DNA of 64,000 bases from Cinnamomum chago (lineage: Eukaryota; Streptophyta; Magnoliopsida; Laurales; Lauraceae), in NCBI GenBank assembly GCA_038049695.1, contig CP142461.1:40907501-40971500 (forward strand), given 5' to 3'. Position numbers and translations under genes: made by a program. Below, piece after piece: positions 45,632-57,430 of the stretch (position 1 is its first letter; each line of letters starts with the position of its first letter). The notes under the pieces were generated by a model that was not told the DNA's origin, did not search any database, and saw nothing but the letters and a program-made list of their open reading frames with translations.

Positions 45632-47053
45632 TGTTAGGGATTTTGGGTTTTGCAATTTGATGGATGCATTATCATTTTAGCATCATTCAAATTTTCACAC
45701 ATGCATTGATTTAGAAATACTTGAAATCTTGATTTACTCATGCATTGTTTTTAAGACTTTTAGAAATAATGATTCATGCATGTTTTCGATTTAAAACTTG
45801 GATGCATTTAGTTTTGAAAAGAAGATTTTTGAATCAAGCATGTCTATGAATTTAAACATTTCAAATAAACTTAGGCATTTTAGGTTTCATGTTTTTAAAA
45901 CTCTTAGATTGATTTAGAACATGTTTCCAAGCTTGATTCTATGGCCCAGAACTCCCTCTAGCAAAATACTTTGGAGTAGCTTTTTACTTAATCGTTTAAG
46001 AAGGCAAAACTTTTTTTTTGTGCTACAGTAATTGCTACAGTGTTTTCGGTCAACCAACACTTGACGGAACCCACTTCGGTTTGCATTCCAGAATGGTTAA
46101 AACTAGCCGTTTTATGACCGTTGAGAGTTCGGTTGACCGACACCTGACCGACAATAGAGCCTTTGGACAGTTTTTTCTATATAAACAGATCATTCCTAGG
46201 ACAAATGGGAGGATCCAAGGGATACTTCTTGAGGTGTTTTGAGGTCAAACAAAGGGGAATGATCTAAGGGAGGCTAGTTGGTCAAAAAGGGAAGTTAAAG
46301 TTTGGAATTATAAGTAAATCTTCTATGTAAGCTTAGTTTTCCTTTTCATATGTTTTCATGCTTTACTTAAATTATTAGTAAATCTTTTTAGGTATGTTAA
46401 CTATGATTTGTTGTGTCCTTAACATATATATGTGTTGAATTGATTTATTGTTTTGGATAGATCACCTTGATTCAAACCAAGTAAGACTCAAATAAGTATA
46501 TCTAAGTGAATCATGTTTTGGAATCATCTTTGAAATTATATATAACATGATTCCTATACTTGGTTGAATCTTTGAGTGTTGTTTTTCATCATAAGAAAAT
46601 CACTTTCAAATCTATCTTATGATTTGGATTCAACAACTTCACAAATCACATGTATTTTGTTTTAAAGTTTCACACAACTTGCTTAGCATTGATATACATC
46701 ATTTTCAAGTTGGTTTTTAAATTACATGTGATTTGTCCCTTAACTTCAATCAAATCTATATTTGTGTTTTACACTTTCAAATGCTTTTAGCATACATATT
46801 GAGCTACATTGTTAATTTGATTGAAATCCTTACGCATCACATATTTTGTTCTTAGAATTTCACAACTTCTTTGGAATACATAGGTATATCTTTTACAAGT
46901 TATTTTTAACATGTGATTGGCATTCTTTCCTCAATCATAAATGTTTTTATGAGCTAAAACATTTAAAAGCCTTTGGCTTACATTTATGAGCTTTTATTTT
47001 CAAATTGATTGAGGACATCATACATACACATTGTGCATTCATCTTGCATTCAT

Positions 47054-47084
<31 letters not shown>

Positions 47085-47584
47085 TAGGTTTTCACTTTCA
47101 TATCCGCCTAATTAAGAGGCATTGTATTGAGCTAAAATTGTATCTCCATCAAGTGTATTCTAGACACTACTCAGAAAGAGAACCAACCTTCTGGTTGTAC
47201 AGGTTATTGCTTAGCCTAGAAAAGCATAGTGTATAGGTTGATGTTAAGCCTTGAAAAACATCAGTGTTAGAGGTTATTGCTTAGCCTTGGAAAGCATAAT
47301 GTAAATGTTATTGTTTAGCCTATTGAAAAGCATAGATAGTAGAAATCCGGTGAGGTGTTGGATCACAAGCCGGTAGTGGATGTAGGCATTGAGGTCGAAC
47401 CACTATAAATCCTTGTGTGATGGTGCATGCTTTGTGATGATTATTTTTGTTAGCTTCCGCATTTTAGTTCTATATCATCACTTTGACTAATTGAATTAAA
47501 GAAGTTAAAATTGGTCATAATTGGTCACTAATTTGAAGCTCACCCTATTCACCCCCCCTCTAGGGTTCGGATCCCAGACTTTCA
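45632..47584 (+). repeat. 3' LTR of non-autonomous copy 2
   Basis: TGTTAGGG to GACTTTCA, 1953 bp, followed by the target duplication CTATT (47585-47589). It has a longer TG microsatellite (47055-47081) than the solo LTR. Confidence 0.93.
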
Positions 47585-47589
47585 CTATT

Positions 47590-47727
47590 GAATGTGGGTC
47601 TTTGATCTTCTAGTACATCGGGTGAATTAGTATTGACACATACATATATACACATATACATATATGTGTGTGTGTGCGCGCGCATGCATGTGTGTGTGTA
47701 GGAGAATATATATATGTATATATATAT

Positions 47728-47773
<46 letters not shown>
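47590..47773. other. Flanking DNA with a TG/CG/TA microsatellite
   Basis: Original of the duplicated flank at 34024-34278. The open frames over the repeat (peptides of alternating I/Y or C/V) are microsatellite translation, not genes. Confidence 0.9.
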
Positions 47774-47775
<2 letters not shown>

Positions 47776-47902
47776 GAGATGCACCTATGAGAGATATCTC
47801 TCACGCCCTCACATTTAAGTTGTTGGCTTTAGATATGGATGTAAGGGCCCCCAACTGATCTCTCATAGTAAGGTGAGAGCATCACTCATAGGAGCATCTC
47901 CC
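47774..47902. mobile_element. Foldback MITE, 129 bp
   Basis: Starts GGGAGATGCACCTATGAG and ends with the near-complement CTCATAGGAGCATCTCCC; the arms continue to pair through CTCTCACCTTA. It sits in a TA/CA microsatellite. A left half with 24 additional bases is at 34192-34278. A larger foldback with a similar CTCTCACC core is at 53141-53332. Confidence 0.75.
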
Positions 47903-48947
47903 TACACACACACATATAAGAGATATCCCTTTCGTTATACTTGGATAGAGGTTGTTCGGGTCAAAAATAAAAATGGTGTGGTTAAGTCCAATGTTGAAGA
48001 TAGTCTAGATGAATATGAACTTATTCTCTATGGCAAGTTCGCTCACATGATAGAGGGAGTGGTGATTGTAGTTGGCTATAAAGAGGAGTGATTGGATTAA
48101 AATCGCGCCCCATAGAAGCTCTTTCCCACAAAGTTCATTTGAGTGTCAACTTTTAGGTGAATCAAATTACCAGTATTTATATTAGATTTGAATTATTACA
48201 TGAATAATATTAATTTAAATATATTTAATAATAATAAGAATTACATAAATAATCTTGGTCTAAGTCCATTGGGACCATCAAGTCTCACCAAAATTCGTGC
48301 TAATTAAAAAACAGACCTTGGTAACAGATGGAGATGAACCAAACGTGGACCCTTTTACAACCTTAATTAGACGAGGTGATCTATTGGTAAGGTTGTCCCA
48401 AAACAAGTCTAAGCATTAACTTGTTGCAAGTTTTTTTGAGTTGTGAGAGGTTTGTGAAGTCACTTGGTCCCACATAGGTTAACTCTAAACCCTTTGATTT
48501 ATTGATGATGATAAAATGTCATGAATGAATTAAGCCAACATATGGGATAACCATAAAACTAAGGGTTTTATAAATACAAATACATCCAATCTATGACAAC
48601 ATGTTAACCCGTGAATAAAGACAGATAGTTTTAACATGAAAACAACATATATTACAAATATTTGAGCAAGTATGTTGGAATTAAAATTTAGTCACAATTA
48701 AATCAATCAGGTGAAAAACAAATCAATCCAGGGCTAAGAATTGTCTAATTTTGAGGCCTTTCAATTAAGGTCTATGACAACCAATGGCATTAGTTTTGGC
48801 ATCCTAACACGATAATGCCTAGAAAGTGGATGGTGCGATTGTGTGACTTACATGTTGCATGCAACCTATGTACGCATGCTATAGTTAAGGACATCGCTCA
48901 TGCCAATTAAGTATTAACTTGACATTCATATTTTTCTTTTCTCCGAT

Positions 48948-49189
48948 CTACGCTTCTAACATCCTTTTGAATGTAGGCATTTTAACTTTGTGTAATGCAA
49001 GGGTATTGCGTTCACTAAAAATCCTTCCTTGTCTTCTCATTCTATTCAGATTTCCTTTTTCTTTCGTAGAAAACTCTGTGCTTTGAAACATGAGTCTTGG
49101 ACTCAATGGTGGGGCTTGGATTTTTCGTTCCGAGAGGCAAGTGATAATGGACTAATAGCAAAGGAGCCAAGACTTTCTTAGAGGGGGTC
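48948..49189. other. 242-base insertion in segment B
   Basis: Segment A reads CTCCGATAATAATATTC straight through at about 5114-5130. Here CTCCGAT and AATAATATT are separated by 242 bases with no target duplication, terminal repeat or poly-A. Origin unknown. Confidence 0.7.
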
Positions 49190-49737
49190 AATAATATTTT
49201 TATACTTATTAATTCTTTTTTTCTTAACATTTAAAAATAAATTTATTTATTTATTACAAATTTCTTTCCTAATATTAGAGAAAAAAATCCTATATTTGAA
49301 AATACCTCAATTTTTTAAAGTTCTAAGTTTTCAAAACTTTGAAGAAATTAAAATACAAAATAATAGGGCTCATAGTAATAACTCCAAATTGCGCAAAATA
49401 GTCATTTCCTCCTTAATTTAAGACTTAGAGTTAAATCTCACTCTAATCAAAGTAGGCCAATATTAGATTGATCATATGTTAACCAATGCACCCATAATTA
49501 ATTAATGAAACTTTGCTGATTGGATACTTTTGATCGTTCAATGAGAGCTACAAAGCTTATGGCAGACATGGATGCTTGAATATTCATTGACTGGCTACAT
49601 GTGATCGTTTAATGGCTGTGATGCTAATGGCAAGCGTGGATAGTTGAGAGCACAGGACAAACAACCATCAATTAAGACATCCATTAAGATATTGCCATAA
49701 CAAAAGTGAAATATCCATTCTACTTAAGGGGGTGTTT

Positions 49738-50389
49738 GGATAAATGCATAATATAATATCAAAATAATTAGATATTGTAAGATTTCGTGATCATAGAACA
49801 AAATACTCTCGTATTATTATATTTTGTCATTTATGGTGTTTGGCGGTTTCCACATATTTCAATATACCTTTGAAGTGTTTGACAATTTTTAAAAAACCTC
49901 ACAAGATGATATACGTACAGAACAAGAAATGGAGAAAAAGTACTCAATTGACTCAATGTTGGACCCACAAATTAGTAACCACATGTGTTAATAATCATGG
50001 TGAGACCCATCTATTGTTAAAACAAATCATAGGATTAAATGTTAAAACCATGAGATCCAAGTAATGTTGTCTAATTACGGCAGGTCCACCAAACGTTCGT
50101 AATCATAGTGTTACATGTCATGGTGATTATAAAAGAAATGACCATATCTAGTTTTTTTTTTCTCTTGTAAAACCTTATCTAATGTCAGACATCATTGATG
50201 AATCCATCTATGAGAAATCATTGTGGACCCATTTGATGTTAGTAGTCATATTAATACTGGTAGAACTATTAAATAGTGGGACCCATTTAATGATGTAAAA
50301 TTTATAATTGCAGTCACACAATTCAATCTTGGTAATCAATATGAGACCCGACTAATTTTGGTAGTATGGGACCCACCTATATTGCTAAT
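49738..50389. mobile_element. Left part of the MITE-like element, second copy
   Basis: TAA then GGGGGTGTTTGGATAAATGC; aligns with 9557-9814 plus 29880-30265. The right end is missing: sequence changes abruptly at ACATCTTTCCCC. Confidence 0.6.
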
Positions 50390-53140
50390 CACATCTTTCC
50401 CCAAGACTGCCTGCTAGTCATTATGCAATCACCCCAGAACAGCCAGTGGGCATCCCCAGGACTGCCGGTAAGCCTAGTTAAGGGTCTTTGAGATCCCTAA
50501 CCCCTTTGGCCACTGAACATGGTTACCCTTAATAAAAGGGACTAAAAACCTGGAATTAGGATGTACCTTGTACTCGAACACTGCCTAACTTGATTTGAAC
50601 TGTCTTATACTCTTCGAATGATCCGGAAACATGTGGAGCACGGTGATTATCGTTCTATCCGGACTTCAGATTTGGATATCTCCACCTTCCGAATGCACCA
50701 AGTGTAGAACCAAACATGATGTCGAACCCTTAGAGCATATACTCTCGAGTATCATTGTACTTGCATGTCCGATTTTGACCTAAGCAATTTTACAATTATC
50801 CGCTATTATAATATACATTAAATTTAAGATTGACCTTAACTTTTAAATGAAAGAAATGGTTAATAACTTTATAATTTTGTTACAATGTTTTTTTAAATGA
50901 CAAGAAGACGACACCGTATTCTAGGAATTCAATTCAATGAAAATAAAAAATCTCCAATTATATTTTCAAGATAAAGAATCTATGGTAAAATGAGTTTCTT
51001 TGATTTTCTCAAAATTATATTCATGCAAACAAACATGTTATAAAATCTCAAGAGAAGGGATTTTATAGTAAAACAAGTTCCTTTGAATTTGTAGGAATTC
51101 AATTTCATGTGAACTAATAGGTCCTATATTTCATTGCACAAAGGGTTTTTTTGAATTCCTAAAAATTCATATCCATACTAATATATAATATTTTAACAAT
51201 AATGAATTCATTTCTTTAAATCCTTGATAATTTGATTCCATACAAATAAGTAAAAACCCCGTTATATGTTCCGGCTAAGATATTAATGGTAAAGTAGTTC
51301 CTTATTATTTCTTATTTTCATGCAATAAAATCAGCCCTAAGGAAGACAACCAACTAAAGTTTCATGAGCCTTCCATCCTTACTATCAATCAATCAATGTG
51401 ATTTTTGGTATTAGGACCCAGAAAAAATACGGTTTATGGGAAAAAGACCAATGTACAAAAAGAAGAAATGGAGATATAATTAATTTATCTTACTTGAGCC
51501 CCACCTTTCATTGTTTAAAGTTTTGATCATATGAACAACTACTCCCAATATGTTCATTGTATTGTATTTCACATTAATAGATAAAGGTGGGTTGTACACA
51601 TAGAGGTGGGGAAAAAGGTAAAAATCAAAGAATGAGGATGCCTCAAGAAAAGGTTTGGGTAGTTTTGTTATTTCCCCTGGCATTGAGGAGGTGTAGGGAA
51701 AATTAGAGTTTTTGGGAAGGAGGACGGAAAACCTATCTCTAAAGGTGACCTATAGGGAAAAACCTCTTTTTTCTATCTCCTTTCCAAGTTGAACTGATGT
51801 CTTCATCATCTTACAACTCGTCTCGTTGGTTTTGAATTGTTTCAAATCTTCTTGGGAGAGCTTTCCATCTTAAACTCTGCCTCCTATCTCATCTAGAAAC
51901 CTCATTCCTTAATTTAAAATTGAAATATTTGAATGAGAGAAAGAGATTTCTCATCTTTGAAAACAAGGGAGAGAAATTCATCTCTCACAATTATTTGAAT
52001 TGTGCAGCATCAGTGGGCCCCACCCTTACTGGGGATCCACGCCTAGTGAGGGTATGGTTTCCTCATTTTTTTTTCCTTTCCTTTTCTTCTTTTCTTTTTC
52101 TCAGGCTTTCTCACTTAGTGTGGGTCCCATTTCTATGACAATTTCCTACAAAGATAAACAAATAACTCAAAGATAATACATGAAATGAATTTTGTGAATG
52201 CTATGCATGGGACCTACTCAATGCAATTTTGTGCGTAATGACCCTATACAATGGTGCCACAATTGATGCATGTTCTGAACCAAAAGCCTAGTTGGTGTGA
52301 CCATGGGGTAATGGAGACCATCAATTTCACAATTTCATGCAAGATTGGTGATTTTGACTAAAATCCCAATTTGATACTCATATGCATGAAATTACGAAAT
52401 TCCAATGCAATTGGCCCTAATTAAGTTCACAAATATACATGAAATAATGACTCTGACCCAATTTGTGAACTTATCATGGACCACATGAATACCCAACTAT
52501 AGAAATGAACAATCGGTCATTTAAATCTTGGATAGAGGTATTCATAGCTTAATAGTGTGTGTTTATCCATGGGCATGTCAGAGAGGTTATATTGTTTCAC
52601 CAGTTTCGTCTCTGTGTCCACTATATGCGTTTTTGCGTTGATTTTTCCACTCTAAACTAATTTTTTCATGATTATAGACTGATAACTTCATTTGTAGAGT
52701 TCTGCAAATGAATGCCTTCCTGGAAGCACTGTAAGGTTTTATATACTTTGAAGTGTACAGTTTGCAGAATCCACAGACGTTTGTACATGATCCCATGGAT
52801 AATTATGCAGACACCAGTTCCTCGTGTCGATCCATGCGAATCACAACCCCAAATATATGATTAGTGCTTTTAGGCAAGACATGTGATTGACTTTCAAGTC
52901 TTTAACACACAATTGCAATAGTGGGTAAGAAACTAAGAGAGGATGTGGGGTCAAAGAGGGGATTGGGAGGAGTCCCGACCCGATTTAGCCCGACTCGACC
53001 CGTTTGCCAAACCTACTAAGAAGAGAGGACGTGGGGACAAAGAGAGGGAATTGGGAGGGGTCAAACTAAATTAAATTGGATGAGTCAAAATCAATTGGAG
53101 CTGATTTCAATTTCAAACTGGTTCGCTTCATATATATATA
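50390..53140. other. Non-coding DNA, no gene recognised
   Basis: No credible coding frame, tRNA or retroelement domain. Visible structure: a GGAATTCAATT phrase repeated at about 50926 and 51095, and a perfect 12-bp inverted repeat AAGTTCACAAAT (52423-52434 with 52461-52472). Probably old transposon debris. Confidence 0.5.
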
Positions 53141-53332
53141 TATGTGAATATTCATGAGCATCCATCTTTTACCATAGGGTGAGAGACACTTACATAATTG
53201 GAAAATTCATGTGCAAAAGAGAAAAGCCATATATGGTCATATGCAGAAAAAGAATGTTCATGTACAAAGAAGAAAGCCATGTAAGTGTCTCTCACCCTAT
53301 TGTGAGGGATGGATGTACATGAATGTCCCCCA
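53141..53332. mobile_element. Foldback MITE, about 190 bp
   Basis: Left arm ATTCATGAGCATCCATC...GGGTGAGAGACACTTACAT and right arm ATGTAAGTGTCTCTCACCC...GGATGTACATGAATG are near-complements over about 55 bp. It is flanked by TATATA on both sides and has no coding sequence. Confidence 0.8.
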
Positions 53333-53472
53333 TATATATAATAGACTAGTGTAATAGCAGAACCTAAGAAACCTATAAAGTTTAGAGTCACAAATTATTT
53401 TAATTATCTAGGATAACTTCAGTTACTAGTTTAATATATATTATTTTCATAATTGTGACCGTTTATAGTTTT
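53333..53472. other. Short spacer before the LINE
   Basis: AT-rich and without features. Its end AGATGGCTAC (53473-53482) is the left copy of the LINE target duplication. Confidence 0.6.
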
Positions 53473-53663
53473 AGATGGCTACTTTTTTTTTTGCTTAATG
53501 GTAAATTTGTATTAAGAAAAAGGGCAAAGCACCCAAAACAAAGAACAAAGCATGCAAACCCCTAAACAGAGGACACCAAAAGAAAGGGAGAAGCCAAAAA
53601 ACTAATCACAGGAAAGGAGAACCCAGAAGCTCTGCACAAGAAAAAAGACAAAGCAAAGAACAA

Positions 53664-54432
53664 TTATGAAAAAATACCCAAAGCAACCAAAATGGGATGA
53701 GCATGCAGCTCTTTGACAGAAGTAACCATTCCTTTTAAACTGTCCATGAAGATCACTTTTGCTCTCTCAAGGGAGTGGATCTTGGAGATGTGCTTTGAGT
53801 CGTTGCAGAGAAACCGTAAGACGGAGGTAGCGTGGAAGAAGATGGTTGCGGTGCATTTTCTTCCATAGAGAGATGAGGAAGGAGAGACCCCACAATATGA
53901 GAGCAACCAATGCCAAAAATTAGTTGCCAGATTGCAGGAGAAGAACAAATGAAATTCCATTTCCTCAACAATGAAATAGTTGTAGCACTTGGATGCCAAA
54001 AAGCAACCTTTGGATTTAGCCCAGCTATTTGTCGGAGTTCTTCTGTGTATCAAGCACCAGCTCAGGCAAGCGATTCGAGGATTATTGAGATTGTTCCAAA
54101 TCAGCTTGTACCAAGGAACTGCTGTTGCAGCTGTCTTCAAAGAATTCTAGGCAGCCTTAATGGAGAAGACACCTGAGGGGCTCCCGGGCCAAGAGAGAGA
54201 GTCTGGGACATTATCCCTCTCTATGGAAATGGGAATGAGACTTGTTGAGAGAGTGAGAGAAACTCCTTCAGCGGGGAAGGCAATTGGGGGATAATGCACC
54301 AGGCACTGTCAACTATTATGTCAACCATCGAGTCATTTTCAAAGAATTGAAGAGAGGGGAACCTAGAGGCAATAGGTTTGGAGTCAATCCAATTGTCAAA
54401 CTAGAGACTGATAGACCTACCATTTCCAATGA
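53664..54432 (-). pseudogene. LINE ORF2 C-terminus with zf-RVT domain
   Basis: The zf-RVT-like stretch is recognisable: LIWNNLNNPRIACLSW, HRRTPTNSW and HLFFSC, with NFWHWL after it. The first cysteine pair is damaged (KCYNY where two cysteines are expected). Upstream, 54141-54432 is the linker from RT (ISLQFDNWIDSKP) with stop codons. Joins to 57425 and onward without the solo LTR. Confidence 0.85.
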
Positions 54433-57424
54433 TGTAAGACCCCGACCCGAGTGAACCCGATTAGTGCTAATTAAGTTCGTGTTAGTTCTAAGCTTGATTA
54501 GTGTTTATGGCTAAGTTGAGTTTGGAATAGCTTTTGTACTAGTTTTGGGGAATTTTGATTTGCTTTGGGTTAGTAGGGCCCTTTGGGGGTTCCTTTTCAT
54601 GACATTGCATATGTTTGAGGATTTATCGGAGGTTTTCGCATTCATGATTTTAATCCCGTTTTATTCGTATTGATAAGCTCTACAACTTTCATATTGATCC
54701 CTTCCCCGTTTGAGATCTCGAAACCCGAATTCATAGCCTTGAGGGCAAAACAGTCATTGCACACAAAATCTGTACCTAAAACTTGATATTCCCGAAACCC
54801 GCGAAACATATACTTTTTAGAAACTAGATATTTCGACGATCATTTCTTCCTTCTTCGTCGAATTCATTAGAAGCCCCGAAAGACAAGATTTCAGCCCTTG
54901 AATGTCTTTAGTAGTGGGACTCATTCCCATTTGCCATATAAGGAGAACCCATCTTCCCATTCTCTTTTTCCAGCACAAAAAGAACTTAGGGTTTGCTTTT
55001 GACAACTTTTCTTCTTCCTCTTGCTCTCTCCACCTCCAATCCACACCAAGCTTGCATCAATCAAGAAATGGAAGTTATCATTCTCCTCCCCACCTTGCAA
55101 GCTTCCTTTTGATACCATTTGTAGAAGAATCCACCAACTTTGAGATCTTCATTGAACTAAATCTTGCCATTAGAGGACCTTACAAGTAAGTAATCATTCC
55201 CTTCTTCTAGATTGGTATTCTTCTAGCCTTAGAGAAGCTTCATATTCATTATTGTAAAGTTTCCCTTCCTATTTCTTGTTTTGACCCATTTTAGGGTTTG
55301 CTTTGGGGATTTTTGTTCATAGCTTGGACCTTTGGCTTGGAAGAGTATAGGTGTTTGATTTCTTGATTTGAAGACACAAGGCAAGTGGATGATTTGGTTT
55401 TTATGAGCTTTCAATGGGTTTTCATGAGGAATGTGGCTGACTTGTCATTTCACTCATATTTATTGGCTTGCATTGGTTTTTGAAATGAATGCTTGAATGC
55501 ATCTTGGCTAAGTCATTTAATTTTTTGTACACATGTTGGTTGAGTATTTATTGTCTTTTGTGATATCCTAATTGAATGTTTGTGAAATGGTTTCCTTCCT
55601 CCTTCCTTTGTATTGGACTTGATATGGAAGAAGTGATGGAGTGAACACATAATGGGGTTTTGGAGAAGTGTAGATAGAGGCATTGGAGGAGCTCTTAGCT
55701 CAATTTTATTGTAGGGACTAAGTGGAAGTGGGGAGAATGGTTTTGAGGAGGAGAAATGGCTAAAAATCTGAACACAGTGGGTGTTCCCGCACCTGGCGGT
55801 CAGCCTGCGGTCACCTGGAGGCTAGCCGCTTGGTGACTGGCGGCTAACCGCCAGCTGACCGCACCTTGGCGGTTAGTTTTCCAGTAAGCTGCATTTTTAC
55901 AGCCCAGCCGCGGTCAGCCAGCGGCTAACCGCCAGTTGACCGCCAGGTGACCGTAATTTCCCAGGTTCCGGAGAAATCCTCGCTCGAGCGAACTCTCCGG
56001 TTCGCTCGAGCGCTGAGCTTTGTCGATCAAAGGAGATTCATTAGGCATTGTATGAGGCCATTCGAGAAAGAAACCATATTACGAAGATGTCATTCAAAGT
56101 TTTGAAAATTCAAAATGTATAAGGAGCCCAGAATGTCCCCAAACTCAAAGAGTACCAAATTTTTATCAGATCGACATACGGGGTCCCTATTCACCTTGAA
56201 CTAGTTTTGAGCCCCGATACTTGCCTTGTTTTCCCGAAAGTATTGAATTACACTTGAAATAGTTACTTGTCTTGAAGTGCATTGCACCACATGATATGAC
56301 AGTGTGCCCTTGAGCACCCCCGTCTTGCACGTTTGTTTATGTATTTGTACTCGATTTACTTGCATATGTCTCGATTGTATTTGACCTATGAGTCGGCACC
56401 ACTAAGCTTGGATAACCATGTTGGTCTGATCCACCGACTTGGAGACCCCCTCTTGTCCCGCCAGCTGCAGTTTGGATCCCGCTACCCGGTCATTACCGTG
56501 GTCTTGTCCCGATGCCGCCGGCTCGCTACTGTGGTCCCCGATGCCCGGCTCGCTACCGTGGTCATGTATAGTATATGTATATGTATATGTATTTATATGA
56601 GATCCACTGTTTCTCCTCACCTCGAGTGACTGAGATCAGTGCCTAGTTATTGCTCTATCACCTTAGTGACAGAGGACTTAGCTTCGTGTGGTTGCCATCT
56701 TGATTGTTTCCCATTTCCTTGGTCACCTTACATGTTTTACATTGCATACGTGTATTTGGAATAAATGTTTTATCTTGTTTAGAGAAATTGTTATTTAAAC
56801 AGGTTTACATGTTTTGAAGGTAAATTCATTTATTTTCATATTGTTATTGTGTTTTCCTCCATTTGCCAAACCGTCATGTTTGATCTACTCTTTGGTACTC
56901 AGGTCCCGTTGTCGGTTATCCCGAGGAGGAGCTCGAGGAGGCGGTCGTAGAACCGCAGCAGTTAGTTGAGTGGCGTGCTGATGATGTCATGTAGACGTTC
57001 GGTTGCTATGAGAGACTTATCTTTTTAGGGAACTGTCTAACCATTCTTTGGATTGGTATTTTGGTTATATTGGCCTGGTGGGCCTCTATTTTTGGGAAAT
57101 GTAATTAAATGATATTTGTATAAACTTTAATTTACTTTGGGTAACATGCTAATGTTCATTGCTCATTCTGATACAGTATTTTAGACTTGTGTTATTGTCT
57201 TGATGACCAAGGATGGTTTGACTATTTGATTTGCTACACGCTTCCGCACTTAATATAAATGTTCATTTATGGTTGTGATATCCTCACCGCGGAACCTGTG
57301 GGAAATTAAATAAACGTATGTTATCATTTAAACAGATGTTGTGGTTATCTATTCACCATCATTTCAGATGTAATTGTCCCGATCCCGGATCCGTCCTTCG
57401 GATTCCCGGTCCGGGGTCGCGACA
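54433..57424 (+). mobile_element. Solo LTR, 2.99 kb, related to 211-4363
   Basis: TGTAAGACCCC to GGGGTCGCGACA with the perfect 5-bp duplication AATGA (54428-54432, 57425-57429). The LINE frame resumes on each side. It shares leader, CAGCTGCAGTTTGGATCCC and GAGCACCCC blocks with the 4.15-kb solo LTR but lacks its 90-bp array and one 129-bp unit. ATATAAGG at 54936-54943 supports plus orientation. Confidence 0.88.
55784..56015. repeat. GGCGGTTAGCCGCC-type and CTCGAGCG palindrome cluster
   Basis: Many variants of GCGGTCAGC, GGCGGCTAACCGCC and TGACCGCC in both orientations at 55784-55965, then GCTCGAGCG twice (about 55983-56012) around CTCTCCGG. It occupies the place of the CGATCGATCG cluster in the related LTR. 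Confidence 0.85.
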
Positions 57425-57430
57425 AATGAG

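Larger units (their letters stand above)
32018..47589 (+). mobile_element. Non-autonomous LTR element, copy 2, rearranged and with a nested copia element
   Basis: Same family as 16431-23290, on the plus strand. It consists of a full LTR (32023-34023), a copy of the right flank (34024-34278), the last 276 bp of a second LTR (34277-34552), primer site, interior (34566-34601 and 43119-45631) and 3' LTR (45632-47584). The duplication CTATT occurs three times: 32018-32022, 34024-34028 and 47585-47589. An unequal exchange between flank and LTR, followed by loss of one interior by LTR-LTR recombination, would give this order; that history is inferred. Confidence 0.85.
47945..50389. repeat. Segment B, paralogue of segment A
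   Basis: Aligns with 1-205, 4369-5579, 9493-9814 and 29880-30265 in order and orientation. It lacks both solo LTRs and the 20-kb chromovirus and so supplies their empty sites. It has its own 242-base insertion (48948-49189), and homology stops at about 50389 inside the MITE-like element. The first 147 bases keep an open frame (NVEDSLDEYELILYGKFAHM) shared with segment A. Confidence 0.82.

Noticed and set aside
47560-47858. Frames coding alternating I/Y or C/V peptides
   Set aside because: Translation of TA/TG/CG microsatellite.
1-50389. A simple 48-kb tandem duplication of the whole region
   Set aside because: Only about 2.2 kb in pieces matches between the two ends and homology stops inside the MITE-like element, so a dispersed repeat cannot be excluded.
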